Assembly (NCBI GenBank): GCA_964415445.1
Contig: CAYQAE010000078.1
Location: 1 to 8,388 of the forward strand
Direction of reading: 5' to 3'
DNA: 8,388 nt
DNA from: CAYQAE01 sp964415445 [NCBI: uncultured archaeon]
GTDB lineage: Archaea > CAYQAE01
Both the position numbers and the translations under genes were made by a program. Shown in pieces: positions 1 through 6,514 of the stretch (position 1 is its first letter; every line of letters starts with the position of its first letter). Under the pieces are notes generated by a model. The model was not told the origin of the DNA and searched no databases. It saw only the letters and a list, made by a program, of their open reading frames with translations.

Positions 1-312
1 CATACCTGGATTTTTTTCACTTATCTCATCATAAAATCCTTTTAAAAAAGGATAGCCGCCATAGAAAAATATAATTGATGAAAAAGCAAAAAGTAGGGCT
101 AAATCACCCCTAAATTCAAATTCATATCCTAAAAAATCTTGAATTAGAGGTGATAATATTAAAACTGGTATTGTAAAAATTAGTGATATCCAAAATCTTT
201 TTTTGAAATCTTCAACCATATGTGCATGATGGCTACTGTGATCATGATGTTTTTCATGATCCATATTTTGATGTCCTTCCATTTCACTATGTTTATGATT
301 ATTATGATCCAT
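1..312 (-). CDS. copB: Copper-transporting P-type ATPase (CopB type), N-terminal part only
   Basis: This is the first 104 codons of a gene that continues past the left edge. Translated by hand from ATG at 312-310, residues 1-32 are a metal-binding leader with 11 histidines plus several Met, Asp and Glu (it begins MDHNNHKHSEMEGHQ). Then comes a basic stretch (FKKRFWIS) and two hydrophobic segments at about 40-58 and 68-88, with the phrase FFYGGYPFLKGFYDEI. That layout (His-rich leader, then the first transmembrane hairpin ending in YGG-PF) is characteristic of CopB-type P1B ATPases, which move copper or silver out across the cytoplasmic membrane using ATP. The catalytic DKTGT, the CPH/CPC motif and the ATP domain lie outside the window, so metal choice is inferred from the leader. 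It is divergent from the flavoprotein at 417. There is no Shine-Dalgarno site before the ATG and a TATA-like box is close, so the message may be leaderless. Confidence 0.88.
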   Translation of the reverse strand, partial: MDHNNHKHSEMEGHQNMDHEKHHDHSSHHAHMVEDFKKRFWISLIFTIPVLILSPLIQDFLGYEFEFRGDLALLFAFSSIIFFYGGYPFLKGFYDEISEKNPGM

Positions 313-324
313 TTTGATCAAAAT
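311..324. promoter_or_regulatory. 14-base perfect palindrome over the copB start, possible operator
   Basis: ATTTTGATCAAAAT is a perfect inverted repeat that overlaps the first bases of the copB start codon and lies between the TATA-like box (about 329-339, minus strand) and the gene. A repressor bound here would cover the likely transcription start. A palindrome this long is expected a few times by chance in an AT-rich window of this size, so position is the main support. Confidence 0.3.
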
Positions 325-328
325 TAGT

Positions 329-339
329 AAATAAGTTTT
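329..339 (-). promoter_or_regulatory. TATA-like box for copB
   Basis: Read on the minus strand this is AAACTTATTTA, centred about 22 bases before the copB ATG. In archaea the transcript starts about 22-27 bases after the TATA box, which would put the 5' end at or within a few bases of the start codon. That fits the absence of a ribosome-binding site. Confidence 0.4.
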
Positions 340-359
340 AAACAAAAAAGTAAGTAAAA

Positions 360-370
360 AACTTTTATTA
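360..370 (+). promoter_or_regulatory. TATA-like box for the flavoprotein gene
   Basis: AACTTTTATTA lies about 50 bases before the TTG start at 417. The same 11 bases occur at 2949-2959 before korA, and a close variant lies at 7951-7959 before fpg. A start of transcription near 390 would leave a leader of about 25 bases containing the GGAG ribosome site at 403-406. Confidence 0.5.
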
Positions 371-416
371 GAAAAAGCTTTGTCTAAATTATCAAGTTTT
401 TTGGAGTTGGATTATT

Positions 417-1931
417 TTGAGAAAATATGATTTAGTGGTAGTAGGTAGTGGTGTTGGGTTAAATGTCCTAAATTACGGTCTTAATTTTGGTTGGAGATGT
501 GCTTTAGTTGAAAAAGATAAGATGGGAGGAACTTGTCTAACTAGAGGATGTATCCCTTCAAAAATTTTAATCTATCCTGCAGATAAAATCAGAGAAGCAG
601 AACATTCTAAAAAAATAGGAATAAATTTCAAATTGGAAGGTTATAATTGGGATTTAATCTCAAAGAGAATGTTTTCACAAATTGATGAAAGCAAAGATAT
701 TGATCAAAGTCTTTCATCTGTTGATAATTTGGATGTTTATAAAGGAGAAGGTGAATTTAGTGGAAAATATAAAATGAAAGTAAAAATCGATGGCAATTAT
801 TCTGATGAATTTAAGTCAGATCGGTTTGTACTAGCTTCTGGAGGAAGAACATTTATACCTCCAATTGATGGACTAGATAAAGTCGATTATGTAACTAGCG
901 AAACTTTTTTTGGTCAAAAATTTCCAAAAGAGCCATATAAAAGTTTGATAATTATAGGTGGTGGTGCAATAGGTTTAGAGTTTGCCCATTTATTTTCTGC
1001 TTTTGGTACAAAAGTAACATTAGTTGAGATGCTACATAGACTTGCAAATACAGAAGAGAAAGAAATTAGCGAGTTTTTAAAGATACAACTTCAAAAAAAG
1101 ATGAATGTATATACCAATCATAAAGCTAAATCTGTCAAATTAAAAGATGGAAAAAAAGTAATTACTTTAGAAAATTTAGATAATGGAGAGGAAATTGAAA
1201 TTGATGCTCAAGAAATATTTATATCTTCTGGTATTAGATCAAATGCAGATCTTTTGAAAGTTGAAAATACAAAAGTTGAGACAGACAAAAGAGGTTGGAT
1301 TAAGACAAATCAATATCTTGAGACTACTCAGAAAAATATATGGGCAATAGGTGATGCAAATGGTCGATATCAATTTAGACATAAAGCAAATTATGATGCA
1401 GAAATTTTATCAAAAAATTTAGTTGCTAAATATGGTCAAAAAGTACCTGTTGATTATTCTTCAGTTCCTTGGTCAATATATACTTATCCGCAAGTTGGAC
1501 ATGTTGGTATGACTGAAAAAGAGGCAATAGATTCTGGACATGAAATTTATGTTGCCAAAAATAATTATTCATCTGTTGCAAAAGGGTTTGCTATGGGATA
1601 TAGTAAAGAATCTAAAGAAGACGGATTTGTAAAATTAATTGTGGATAAGTCTATGAGAATATTAGGTGCACATGTTGTGGGACCTAATGCTGCAGTATTG
1701 GTACAACCTTTTGTTTATCTTATGAATGCGGGCTATACTTGTGCTGCGCCTCAAGAAAGACCGATAGAAAAAATCCCTAAAATGGAGAGACTATGTCCAG
1801 GTGGTGGATCCTTTTTACCGATTTACAAATCAATGGTAATTCATCCATCTTTAAATGAAGTTACAGCTTGGGCTTTGGGGTCACTGAGACCCATGAATAT
1901 TAGTGGCCATAGCCACCATCATCATCATTAA
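417..1931 (+). CDS. FAD-dependent pyridine nucleotide-disulfide oxidoreductase, dihydrolipoamide dehydrogenase-like, with C-terminal His tail
   Basis: A 504-residue flavoprotein that should pass electrons from NAD(P)H through FAD to a disulfide. Seen: N-terminal FAD-binding GSGVG (10-14); redox-active pair C40/C45 in GGTCLTRGCIPSK; NAD(P)-binding GGGAIG (181-186); second FAD motif IGDANG (311-316); and the C-terminal His-Glu dyad H476/E481 in HPSLNE. This set defines the dihydrolipoamide dehydrogenase/mercuric reductase family. It lacks a MerA N-terminal metal domain and the MerA C-terminal vicinal Cys pair. Two oddities: residues about 440-465 form an insert with C442 and C460 just before the His-Glu region, and the protein ends GHSHHHHH. 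No lipoyl-dependent dehydrogenase genes are nearby, so the substrate is unknown. The start is TTG with GGAG 10 bases upstream (403-406). The divergent copper pump and the His tail suggest a metal-linked role, which is inference. Confidence 0.85.
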   Translation: MRKYDLVVVGSGVGLNVLNYGLNFGWRCALVEKDKMGGTCLTRGCIPSKILIYPADKIREAEHSKKIGINFKLEGYNWDLISKRMFSQIDESKDIDQSLSSVDNLDVYKGEGEFSGKYKMKVKIDGNYSDEFKSDRFVLASGGRTFIPPIDGLDKVDYVTSETFFGQKFPKEPYKSLIIIGGGAIGLEFAHLFSAFGTKVTLVEMLHRLANTEEKEISEFLKIQLQKKMNVYTNHKAKSVKLKDGKKVITLENLDNGEEIEIDAQEIFISSGIRSNADLLKVENTKVETDKRGWIKTNQYLETTQKNIWAIGDANGRYQFRHKANYDAEILSKNLVAKYGQKVPVDYSSVPWSIYTYPQVGHVGMTEKEAIDSGHEIYVAKNNYSSVAKGFAMGYSKESKEDGFVKLIVDKSMRILGAHVVGPNAAVLVQPFVYLMNAGYTCAAPQERPIEKIPKMERLCPGGGSFLPIYKSMVIHPSLNEVTAWALGSLRPMNISGHSHHHHH

Positions 1932-1934
1932 TTT

Positions 1935-1980
1935 TAATTTAAAAAAGTAAAAATTAGATCTTAAGATCTATTATATTTTT
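1935..1980. terminator. Likely bidirectional terminator between converging genes
   Basis: A perfect 16-base palindrome at 1955-1970 (TAGATCTTAAGATCTA) overlaps the superoxide reductase stop codon. It can fold as a 6-bp stem with a 4-base loop. On the minus strand it is followed by TTTTTACTTTTTT, and on the plus strand by TTATATTTTT. T-rich tracts are enough for archaeal termination, and the hairpin may add to it. Confidence 0.45.
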
Positions 1981-2346
1981 CCAAAGGCCATGGATATTAC
2001 AGTAAGATTCTGCAATTAATATACCTGATTTTTCTGTCTTTAGAGAAAATAATCCTTTAGGTTCAGTATATACTGTACTGGTGTCTGGTCCTTTTACTGA
2101 TGCTCCATGTGAATTAAATTCTACTTTTCCTACTTCATAAGGAAATTTTTCACCTTCAGGTAAAAAATACAAATTAATCCAACTTATATGATGTTCAGTT
2201 TTATTTGGATGGGCTATCTCTTTTCCTATACTTACTTTGATTGTGATTTCTTCTGCCTTTTTTGCATCTCCTTCAATTTCTATAACAGGTACATGTTTTT
2301 CTTTTTTCCAATCTGCACTTTGATACATCTCATTCATATCTACCAT
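1954..2346 (-). CDS. sor: Superoxide reductase (one-iron, neelaredoxin class)
   Basis: A 130-residue cytoplasmic enzyme that reduces superoxide to hydrogen peroxide without making oxygen, taking electrons from rubredoxin or a similar donor. The iron site of the family is complete: E16 and H18 in EKHVP, H46 and H52 in HPNKTEHHI, and C116 and H119 in CNIHG, giving the square-pyramidal His4-Cys centre with the mobile Glu. The N-terminal desulforedoxin domain of class I desulfoferrodoxins is absent, and the length is normal for class II. The ATG follows directly on the stop codon of the ferritin gene (2347-2349), and its AGGAGG ribosome site (2355-2360) lies inside that gene's last codons, so the two are translationally linked. 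The pairing makes sense, since the peroxide made here is the oxidant used by Dps-type ferritins. Confidence 0.95.
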   Translation of the reverse strand: MVDMNEMYQSADWKKEKHVPVIEIEGDAKKAEEITIKVSIGKEIAHPNKTEHHISWINLYFLPEGEKFPYEVGKVEFNSHGASVKGPDTSTVYTEPKGLFSLKTEKSGILIAESYCNIHGLWKNIIDLKI

Positions 2347-2847
2347 TTACTTTACCTCCTTTTTCATAACTTCAAGATCTTCTTCAAAAGCTTGAAGGTC
2401 TTCTTCATGTTCTAATTCATCTTTGAGAATTTCACCCACTATATAATAGGTTACAGGGTCTTTTGCTCTCAATTTATTGATCATTTTGTTATATACATCA
2501 ATTGCACACTGTTCTCCTTTTATATTTTGGGCAAGTATTACATTTGTTATGGGGTCATTTGGGGCTTCATATCCACAATTAGTTTTTGTATACCACTGTT
2601 TTGGTTCTAAAATAGGTTCTCCGCCTAATTGTATTATTCGCTCTGTTAGCATATTTGCATGTTTTAATTCTTCTTCTGCATGTTCTTCTAATTCTTTTGT
2701 AACTGCTTCACGCATAGGACCTTTAATTACTTTTGCACCTATCCAATACTGATAATAAGCAAGCCATTCATCTGCTAATGCTTTATTTAGCATCTCAATT
2801 ACTTCATCTACATCCATTTCAATTATTTCTTTTGCTTTTGTTCCCAT
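2347..2847 (-). CDS. Dps-like ferritin (DPSL/thioferritin type)
   Basis: A 166-residue four-helix ferritin-like protein that probably forms a cage, oxidises Fe(II) with peroxide and stores the iron, protecting DNA and protein. Di-iron ligands are visible: E27 (ADEWLAYYQYW), E60 and H63 (EELKH), E112 (GEQCAID), E144 and H147 (DELEH). Two cysteines, C91 (TNCGYE) and C114 (GEQCA), sit either side of the third helix start. A Cys pair with about this spacing beside a bacterioferritin-like di-iron site is the mark of archaeal Dps-like proteins, known from Sulfolobus and Pyrococcus. The start is taken at 2847 because GGAGG (2856-2860) stands 8 bases upstream. An in-frame ATG at 2901 would add 18 residues (MAFFILQIFKKNKLEAKF) that overlap this site and do not look like the family. 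It is first in an operon with superoxide reductase. Confidence 0.9.
   Translation of the reverse strand: MGTKAKEIIEMDVDEVIEMLNKALADEWLAYYQYWIGAKVIKGPMREAVTKELEEHAEEELKHANMLTERIIQLGGEPILEPKQWYTKTNCGYEAPNDPITNVILAQNIKGEQCAIDVYNKMINKLRAKDPVTYYIVGEILKDELEHEEDLQAFEEDLEVMKKEVK
2355..2360 (-). promoter_or_regulatory. Ribosome-binding site for sor, inside the ferritin gene
   Basis: AGGAGG on the minus strand, 8 bases before the sor ATG. It forms part of the final Lys-Glu-Val codons of the ferritin, and its spacing is the same as that of the ferritin's own site. Confidence 0.75.
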
Positions 2848-2855
2848 AAATTTTG

Positions 2856-2860
2856 CCTCC
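2856..2860 (-). promoter_or_regulatory. Ribosome-binding site that fixes the ferritin start
   Basis: GGAGG on the minus strand, 8 bases before ATG 2847. It would be inside the gene if the ATG at 2901 were used, which argues for the shorter protein. Confidence 0.7.
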
Positions 2861-2882
2861 AATTTATTTTTCTTAAAAATTT

Positions 2883-2898
2883 GTAAAATAAAAAATGC
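2883..2898 (-). promoter_or_regulatory. Possible TATA region for the ferritin-sor operon
   Basis: The minus strand reads GCATTTTTTATTTTAC here, centred about 43 bases before the ferritin ATG. The region is almost pure A/T, so the exact box is uncertain. No other minus-strand candidate is better placed. Confidence 0.3.
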
Positions 2899-2948
2899 CA
2901 AAATCTGTTTTTATTTTTTTACTTTTTACTTATCAAAACAAATAGTGA

Positions 2949-2959
2949 AACTTTTATTA
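2949..2959 (+). promoter_or_regulatory. TATA-like box for korAB; also decides the korA start
   Basis: AACTTTTATTA is identical to the box at 360-370. Transcription would begin around 2975-2985, after the ATG at 2961, so that upstream ATG would not be in the message. The next in-frame ATG at 3015 is about 60 bases from the box and has GGATGG just before it (3003-3008). Confidence 0.5.
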
Positions 2960-3014
2960 AATGGATTTTTTTAATAAATTGTATAATTTTTTCAAGACTT
3001 TAGGATGGAAATTA

Positions 3015-4706
3015 ATGGTTTTAAAAGAGTTTAATGAAGACTTATCAATTGTTTTGGGTGGGGAAGCTGGACAAGGTATACAGACCGTTGAAAATATCTT
3101 TACAAGAATTTTGAAACATTCTGGATATAATGTCTTTTCAACTAAAGAATATATGTCACGTATCAGAGGTGGAACTAATACAACTGAAATAAGAGTTTCA
3201 TCAAAGAGAATTTCATCTTATGTTGATAGAATTGATATTTTGCTTCCTTTAGATAAAAAAGTAATATCTCATCTTTCAGATAGAATATCTAAAGATACTA
3301 TTATTTTGGGAGAGAAGAAGATTATTCAAACTGGAAAAAAAATTGAAAACATAGAATTCTCTATATTGGCAGAGGATGTTGGAAGTAAAGTTTACATCAA
3401 TACCATTGCTGTAGGTCTACTTTGTGGTCTATTTAAGATTAATAAAGAAATTATTCATAAAATAATAGGTAATTTCTTTTCAAAAAAATCTGAAAAAGTA
3501 GTTGAGAAAAATATTGAAGCAATAGATAAGGGATATAATATAGGTTCTAATTTTGATATAATTATTAATATAGAAAAAAATGATAATATTTCAGATGAGC
3601 TTCTTCTAAAAGGCGTGGAAAGTATAGGTATGGGTGCTATCGCAGGTGGATGTAATTTTATATCATCCTATCCTATGTCACCATCAACCGGTATTTTGGT
3701 ATATCTATCTGATAAATCCAAAGATTTTGATATTGTAGCAGAGCAAGCAGAAGATGAAATTGCAGCAATTAATATGGCATTAGGTGCGTGGTATGCTGGT
3801 GCAAAGGCTATGGTAACTACTTCTGGAGGTGGTTTTGCTCTAATGTGTGAAAGTATAAGCTTAGCTGCGATGTTAGAGTCACCTATTGTTATTCATCTTG
3901 CTCAACGTCCAGGCCCTGCAACTGGTCTACCTACAAGAACTGAGCAAGCAGATTTAGAACTTGCACTCTATGCAGGCCATGGTGAATCTCCTCGGATAAT
4001 TTTAGCACCAGGTACTTTAGAAGAAGGATTTGAATTATCAAAAGAAGCTTTTAGATTATCAGATAAATTTCAAGTCCCTGTATTTATAATGACTGATCAA
4101 TTTTTTATAGATTCTTTTTATAACATAGAAAAATTCGCTATATCAAATATAAAAGATGAAAATCATTTTATCAAGACTGATCGAGATTACAAAAGATACA
4201 AACTTACAAATTCAGGTATATCGCCTCGAGGTATTCCAAATTATGGTGATGGTTTAGTAGTTTTAGATAGTGATGAACATGATGAAGATGGGCATATTAC
4301 TGAAGATCTTGATTTACGAGTGAAGATGGTTGATAAACGTTTAAATAAACATAGAGAAATTGAAAAAGAGATAATTAAACCAAAATTAATTGGTAGAGAA
4401 GATTATGATACTTTAGTAGTTAGTTGGGGGTCAAATTATGGTGTGGTTTGTGAAGCTCTAGATAAATTGGATCGAAAAGATGTTTCATTTCTTCATTTTT
4501 CTCAAGTTTATCCTTTGCATTCTGGTAGTGTAGATTATTTTAAAAAAGCTAAAAAAGTAATAATTGTGGAGAATAATGCTACTTCTCAGTTTTCTAAATT
4601 GATCAAAGTTTATCTCAATTTTGATATCAAAAATAAGATACTCAAATATAATGGACTTCCATTTAGTGTTGAAGAGATTTATAATAAACTAAAGGAGGAG
4701 ATATAA
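3015..4706 (+). CDS. korA: 2-oxoacid:ferredoxin oxidoreductase, fused gamma-alpha subunit
   Basis: With its partner korB this makes the enzyme that cleaves a 2-oxoacid (2-oxoglutarate or pyruvate) with CoA and reduces ferredoxin in the cytoplasm. The protein is 563 residues. A gamma domain spans about 8-185 ([10 protein letters not shown] at 15-24). The alpha pyrimidine-binding domain spans about 200-385, with YPMSPST (219-225) in place of the common [14 protein letters not shown] and [10 protein letters not shown]. The C-terminal transketolase-like domain spans about 465-560. The linker GISPRGIP...[14 protein letters not shown] is typical of archaeal and clostridial KorA. Substrate cannot be settled by reading; the gamma-alpha plus beta layout is usual for broad 2-oxoacid enzymes. 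The start is set by the promoter and by homology, since the conserved domain begins at [15 protein letters not shown]. An in-frame ATG at 2961 would give 581 residues with an atypical Phe/Asn-rich leader. Confidence 0.93.
   Translation: MVLKEFNEDLSIVLGGEAGQGIQTVENIFTRILKHSGYNVFSTKEYMSRIRGGTNTTEIRVSSKRISSYVDRIDILLPLDKKVISHLSDRISKDTIILGEKKIIQTGKKIENIEFSILAEDVGSKVYINTIAVGLLCGLFKINKEIIHKIIGNFFSKKSEKVVEKNIEAIDKGYNIGSNFDIIINIEKNDNISDELLLKGVESIGMGAIAGGCNFISSYPMSPSTGILVYLSDKSKDFDIVAEQAEDEIAAINMALGAWYAGAKAMVTTSGGGFALMCESISLAAMLESPIVIHLAQRPGPATGLPTRTEQADLELALYAGHGESPRIILAPGTLEEGFELSKEAFRLSDKFQVPVFIMTDQFFIDSFYNIEKFAISNIKDENHFIKTDRDYKRYKLTNSGISPRGIPNYGDGLVVLDSDEHDEDGHITEDLDLRVKMVDKRLNKHREIEKEIIKPKLIGREDYDTLVVSWGSNYGVVCEALDKLDRKDVSFLHFSQVYPLHSGSVDYFKKAKKVIIVENNATSQFSKLIKVYLNFDIKNKILKYNGLPFSVEEIYNKLKEEI
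4694..4700 (+). promoter_or_regulatory. Ribosome-binding site for korB with a TTG start
   Basis: GGAGGAG lies in the last codons of korA, 7 bases before TTG at 4708. This supports the TTG over the in-frame ATG at 4723, which would be 22 bases away. Confidence 0.7.
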
Positions 4707-4707
4707 T

Positions 4708-5565
4708 TTGAGTGAATATGATATGAGCGATATAGATATTGCATGGTGTCCTGGGTGTGGTAATTTTGGTATTTTGAGGATAATTAAGTCAATTTTATCT
4801 GATTTAAATATTGATCCAAAAGAGCTAGTATTAGTTTCTGGTATTGGTCAAGCTGCAAAAACACCTCATTATTTTAAAACTAATTTATTTAATGGACTTC
4901 ATGGTAGGGCCCTATCTCCTGCTACAGGTATAAAGTCATCCAATCCTAAATTAACAGTTATTGCAGAAAGCGGAGACGGTGATATGTATGGAGAAGGTGG
5001 AAATCATTTTATCCATACAATACGTAGAAATCCTGATATAACTAATATCGTTCACAATAATATGGTCTATGGTTTAACTAAAGGCCAAGCGTCTCCAACT
5101 TCTCAAAGGGGCTTTGTAACTCCAGTACAAACTACTGGTGTATTTACAGAACCTTTTAATCCGCTAGCTGTAGCAATATCACTTAATGCATCTTTTGTTG
5201 CTCGTGCATACATGCAAGATATTGATGAGACAAAAGAGATTCTAAAGAAAGCAATTAAGCATAAAGGCTATGCTTTAGTTGATTTATTTCAACCTTGTGT
5301 ATCTTTTAACAAAGTTAATACATATAGCTGGTTTAAGGAACACACTTATTATTTAGATGATTCTCACGATCCAAAAGATAGACAAAAAGCATTTGAAAAA
5401 GCAACAGAGTTAGATAAATTTCCATTAGGTATATTCTATATTAATGAGAAGAAGACATTTGAACAAAATTTATCTACATACAAAGAGAACAAATCTGCAC
5501 TTTATGGGAGAAAAATAGATAAGAACAAACTAAAATCTCTAATTCAAAGTAAGACTCAAATTTAG
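4708..5565 (+). CDS. korB: 2-oxoacid:ferredoxin oxidoreductase, beta subunit
   Basis: A 285-residue subunit that binds thiamine diphosphate and the proximal [4Fe-4S] cluster. It has CPGCG at 14-18 (C14, C17), the thiamine motif [13 protein letters not shown] (89-101) leading to N117/N118, then [10 protein letters not shown] (123-132), and C197 in FQPCVSFN. In the well-studied Sulfolobus enzyme the cluster is held by C12, C15, C46 and C197. The equivalent of the third is Q48 here ([13 protein letters not shown]), so only three cysteine ligands remain. The rest of the fold, including HGR at 65-67, is intact and there is no sign of decay, so the enzyme is probably active with a differently ligated cluster. 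A single base separates it from korA, and ribosome site GGAGGAG serves its TTG start. No separate delta (ferredoxin) subunit is present. Confidence 0.93.
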   Translation: MSEYDMSDIDIAWCPGCGNFGILRIIKSILSDLNIDPKELVLVSGIGQAAKTPHYFKTNLFNGLHGRALSPATGIKSSNPKLTVIAESGDGDMYGEGGNHFIHTIRRNPDITNIVHNNMVYGLTKGQASPTSQRGFVTPVQTTGVFTEPFNPLAVAISLNASFVARAYMQDIDETKEILKKAIKHKGYALVDLFQPCVSFNKVNTYSWFKEHTYYLDDSHDPKDRQKAFEKATELDKFPLGIFYINEKKTFEQNLSTYKENKSALYGRKIDKNKLKSLIQSKTQI

Positions 5566-5605
5566 GTGACTCTAAATTAAAAAATCAAAAAATAAATATT
5601 CTTAA

Positions 5606-5763
5606 ATTTCAATTACTAAAGAAGGACCTTATATTGTACGTGATCTTAAAGATTTCAAAACAGAAGACGGGAAAAAACTAAAGATAATCCTTTTTGTAAT
5701 GGAAGTCATTATCATACCAATTTTAACAAAGATGGTGAAATAAAAGATCCTTTTGAAAAATAG
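5606..5763 (+). pseudogene. Broken CDGSH iron-sulfur domain gene
   Basis: Two reading frames joined end to end recall a small CDGSH (mitoNEET-like) 2Fe-2S protein. Frame one, from about 5606, reads ISITKEGPYIVRDLKDF then KTEDGKKLK, the usual beta-strand opening of such proteins. After a shift at about 5680-5683 the other frame reads DNPFCNGSHYHTNF and continues to TAG at 5761-5763, giving the Cys-x-Gly-Ser-His part of the cluster motif. The preceding CxC pair (normally CRCG-SK before NPFCDGSH) is missing, and there is a stop (5603-5605) with no start codon upstream. The gene has therefore lost its start, an internal piece with two cluster ligands, and its frame. The match is from memory of the family, so the call is firm on decay and fairly firm on identity. 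Confidence 0.6.
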
Positions 5764-5782
5764 GTTATTATTTTCAAAATTT

Positions 5783-5806
5783 ATCCAATAGCTCGGGGGA
5801 TCAAAT
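5783..5806. repeat. Direct repeat copy 1, tRNA-like fragment
   Basis: A 24-base block, ATCCAATAG then CTCGGGGG then ATCAAAT, matches 22 of 24 bases at 6678-6701. The G5 run stands out in this A/T-rich DNA. It lies 10 bases beyond the PIN toxin stop codon and 20 bases after the CDGSH remnant. Copies differ only at 5792 (C against A) and 5800 (A against T), and similarity stops at both ends. Confidence 0.7.
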
Positions 5807-5816
5807 GAGTTTGAGG

Positions 5817-6227
5817 TCATTTTTCATTAATAGTAGTTAAGACATCTTTACAACGAACTACTTTTACATCCTTCTCCTTTTCAAAAAGGTCTTCGTCACC
5901 AGTGACTATTGTTGATTTTGATTTCTTTGAAGCAACAATTATATGAATATCTTTCTTATCTCTATTTTGAGACTCGAATTTTTTAAAATCTTCTGCTTGA
6001 AGATTAATAACCTCATTTAATGACTCTAAAATATATGATATTGCTAACTCTGAATCTGTTTGCTTGAAATTGAATTTTTTCAAAAGAACATCTTGAAATT
6101 CTTGTAGAATATAGTTAGAAGCAAGTAATTGAATTTCTTTTTTACGACCTATTTGTAGTATTTTTCTCTCGTTCCCATTAAAAAGTAAACCAGATATCAA
6201 GATATTTGTGTCTATTAAATATTTCAC
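5817..6227 (-). CDS. PIN-domain toxin (VapC-like ribonuclease)
   Basis: A 136-residue PIN-domain protein, expected to be a Mg-dependent ribonuclease that acts as the toxin of a toxin-antitoxin pair. The acidic catalytic residues are in place: D6 (LIDTNILISGL), E43 (ILQEFQDVL), D93 (RDKKDIHII) and D111 with D113 (VTGDEDLF). The opening and the DKKD-x-H step place it in the group annotated as PIN-family toxin components rather than classical short VapC. The start is GTG at 6227, only 11 bases after the antitoxin stop codon, with just a weak GAG before it, so translation probably depends on the upstream gene. Length is normal and there is no damage. The pair is transcribed away from the 3'-phosphoesterase end of the island. 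Confidence 0.87.
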   Translation of the reverse strand: MKYLIDTNILISGLLFNGNERKILQIGRKKEIQLLASNYILQEFQDVLLKKFNFKQTDSELAISYILESLNEVINLQAEDFKKFESQNRDKKDIHIIVASKKSKSTIVTGDEDLFEKEKDVKVVRCKDVLTTINEK

Positions 6228-6238
6228 AATTAACAGCT

Positions 6239-6484
6239 CTAGCTATGTCGAATTTCCTTAATTGCTTCCATCACTTTTTTTGTTGTTATCTTTTTATCAG
6301 AAGCCAATCTTTCGAAGTAATTTTCGATATTTTCGATACTAGATCCCATTTTTTTGATTACTAAAACAGCACCTAACTCTTCAATTGTAACATAATCCTT
6401 ATCTGTTAATCTAAGACTCTTTCTTGCTTCTTTAGGTATTGTTATTTGACCTGCTTTTGTAACTTTTGAAACAAATGAATGCAT
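6239..6484 (-). CDS. AbrB/SpoVT-family antitoxin and autoregulator
   Basis: An 81-residue protein. Its N-terminal half (residues 4-47, SKVTKAGQITIPKEARKSL, then VTIEELGAVLVIKK) is a swapped-hairpin AbrB/MazE-type DNA-binding domain. The C-terminal part (about 48-81, charged and helical) would wrap and block the PIN toxin. Such proteins form dimers that bind palindromes in their own promoter. Exactly that kind of site is present just upstream (6490-6514). The ATG at 6484 is the first codon of the conserved domain, and the gene leads the two-gene operon. No ribosome site is evident, and the TATA box is close enough for a short or absent leader. Confidence 0.88.
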   Translation of the reverse strand: MHSFVSKVTKAGQITIPKEARKSLRLTDKDYVTIEELGAVLVIKKMGSSIENIENYFERLASDKKITTKKVMEAIKEIRHS

Positions 6485-6489
6485 ATTAT

Positions 6490-6514
6490 CACCAATAATA
6501 TATTGGTGCCAATA
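6490..6514. promoter_or_regulatory. Overlapping palindromes, likely operator of the toxin-antitoxin operon
   Basis: Two inverted repeats share an arm. CACCAATA-ATA-TATTGGTG occupies 6490-6508 (8-bp perfect arms), and TATTGG-TG-CCAATA occupies 6501-6514 (6-bp perfect arms). The unit ATTGG/CCAAT therefore appears three times in 25 bases, between the TATA box and the antitoxin ATG. Bound AbrB-type dimers here would cover the expected transcription start. Confidence 0.65.

Noticed and set aside
417-1931. Calling the flavoprotein a mercuric reductase
   Set aside because: There is no N-terminal heavy-metal domain and no vicinal Cys pair at the C-terminus, and the HPSLNE His-Glu dyad is intact as in dihydrolipoamide dehydrogenases.
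1908-1931. His tail as an engineered purification tag
   Set aside because: The tail is five consecutive His after HS with mixed CAC/CAT codons, in native AT-rich context followed directly by native intergenic DNA. No vector or protease-site sequence is present.
4427-4436. GGGGGTCAAAT inside korA resembling the core of the 24-base repeat
   Set aside because: It encodes the conserved SWGSNYG of the transketolase C-domain, and the match does not extend to CCAATAG.
5559-5578. Inverted repeat AATTTAG-GTGACT-CTAAATT at the end of korB, possible terminator
   Set aside because: It is followed by an A-tract, not a T-tract, on the coding strand, and the arms are pure A/T apart from one base, so chance is likely.
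5629-5820. 63-codon minus-strand frame across the CDGSH remnant
   Set aside because: Its peptide is low-complexity and matches no family; the opposite strand explains the sequence better.
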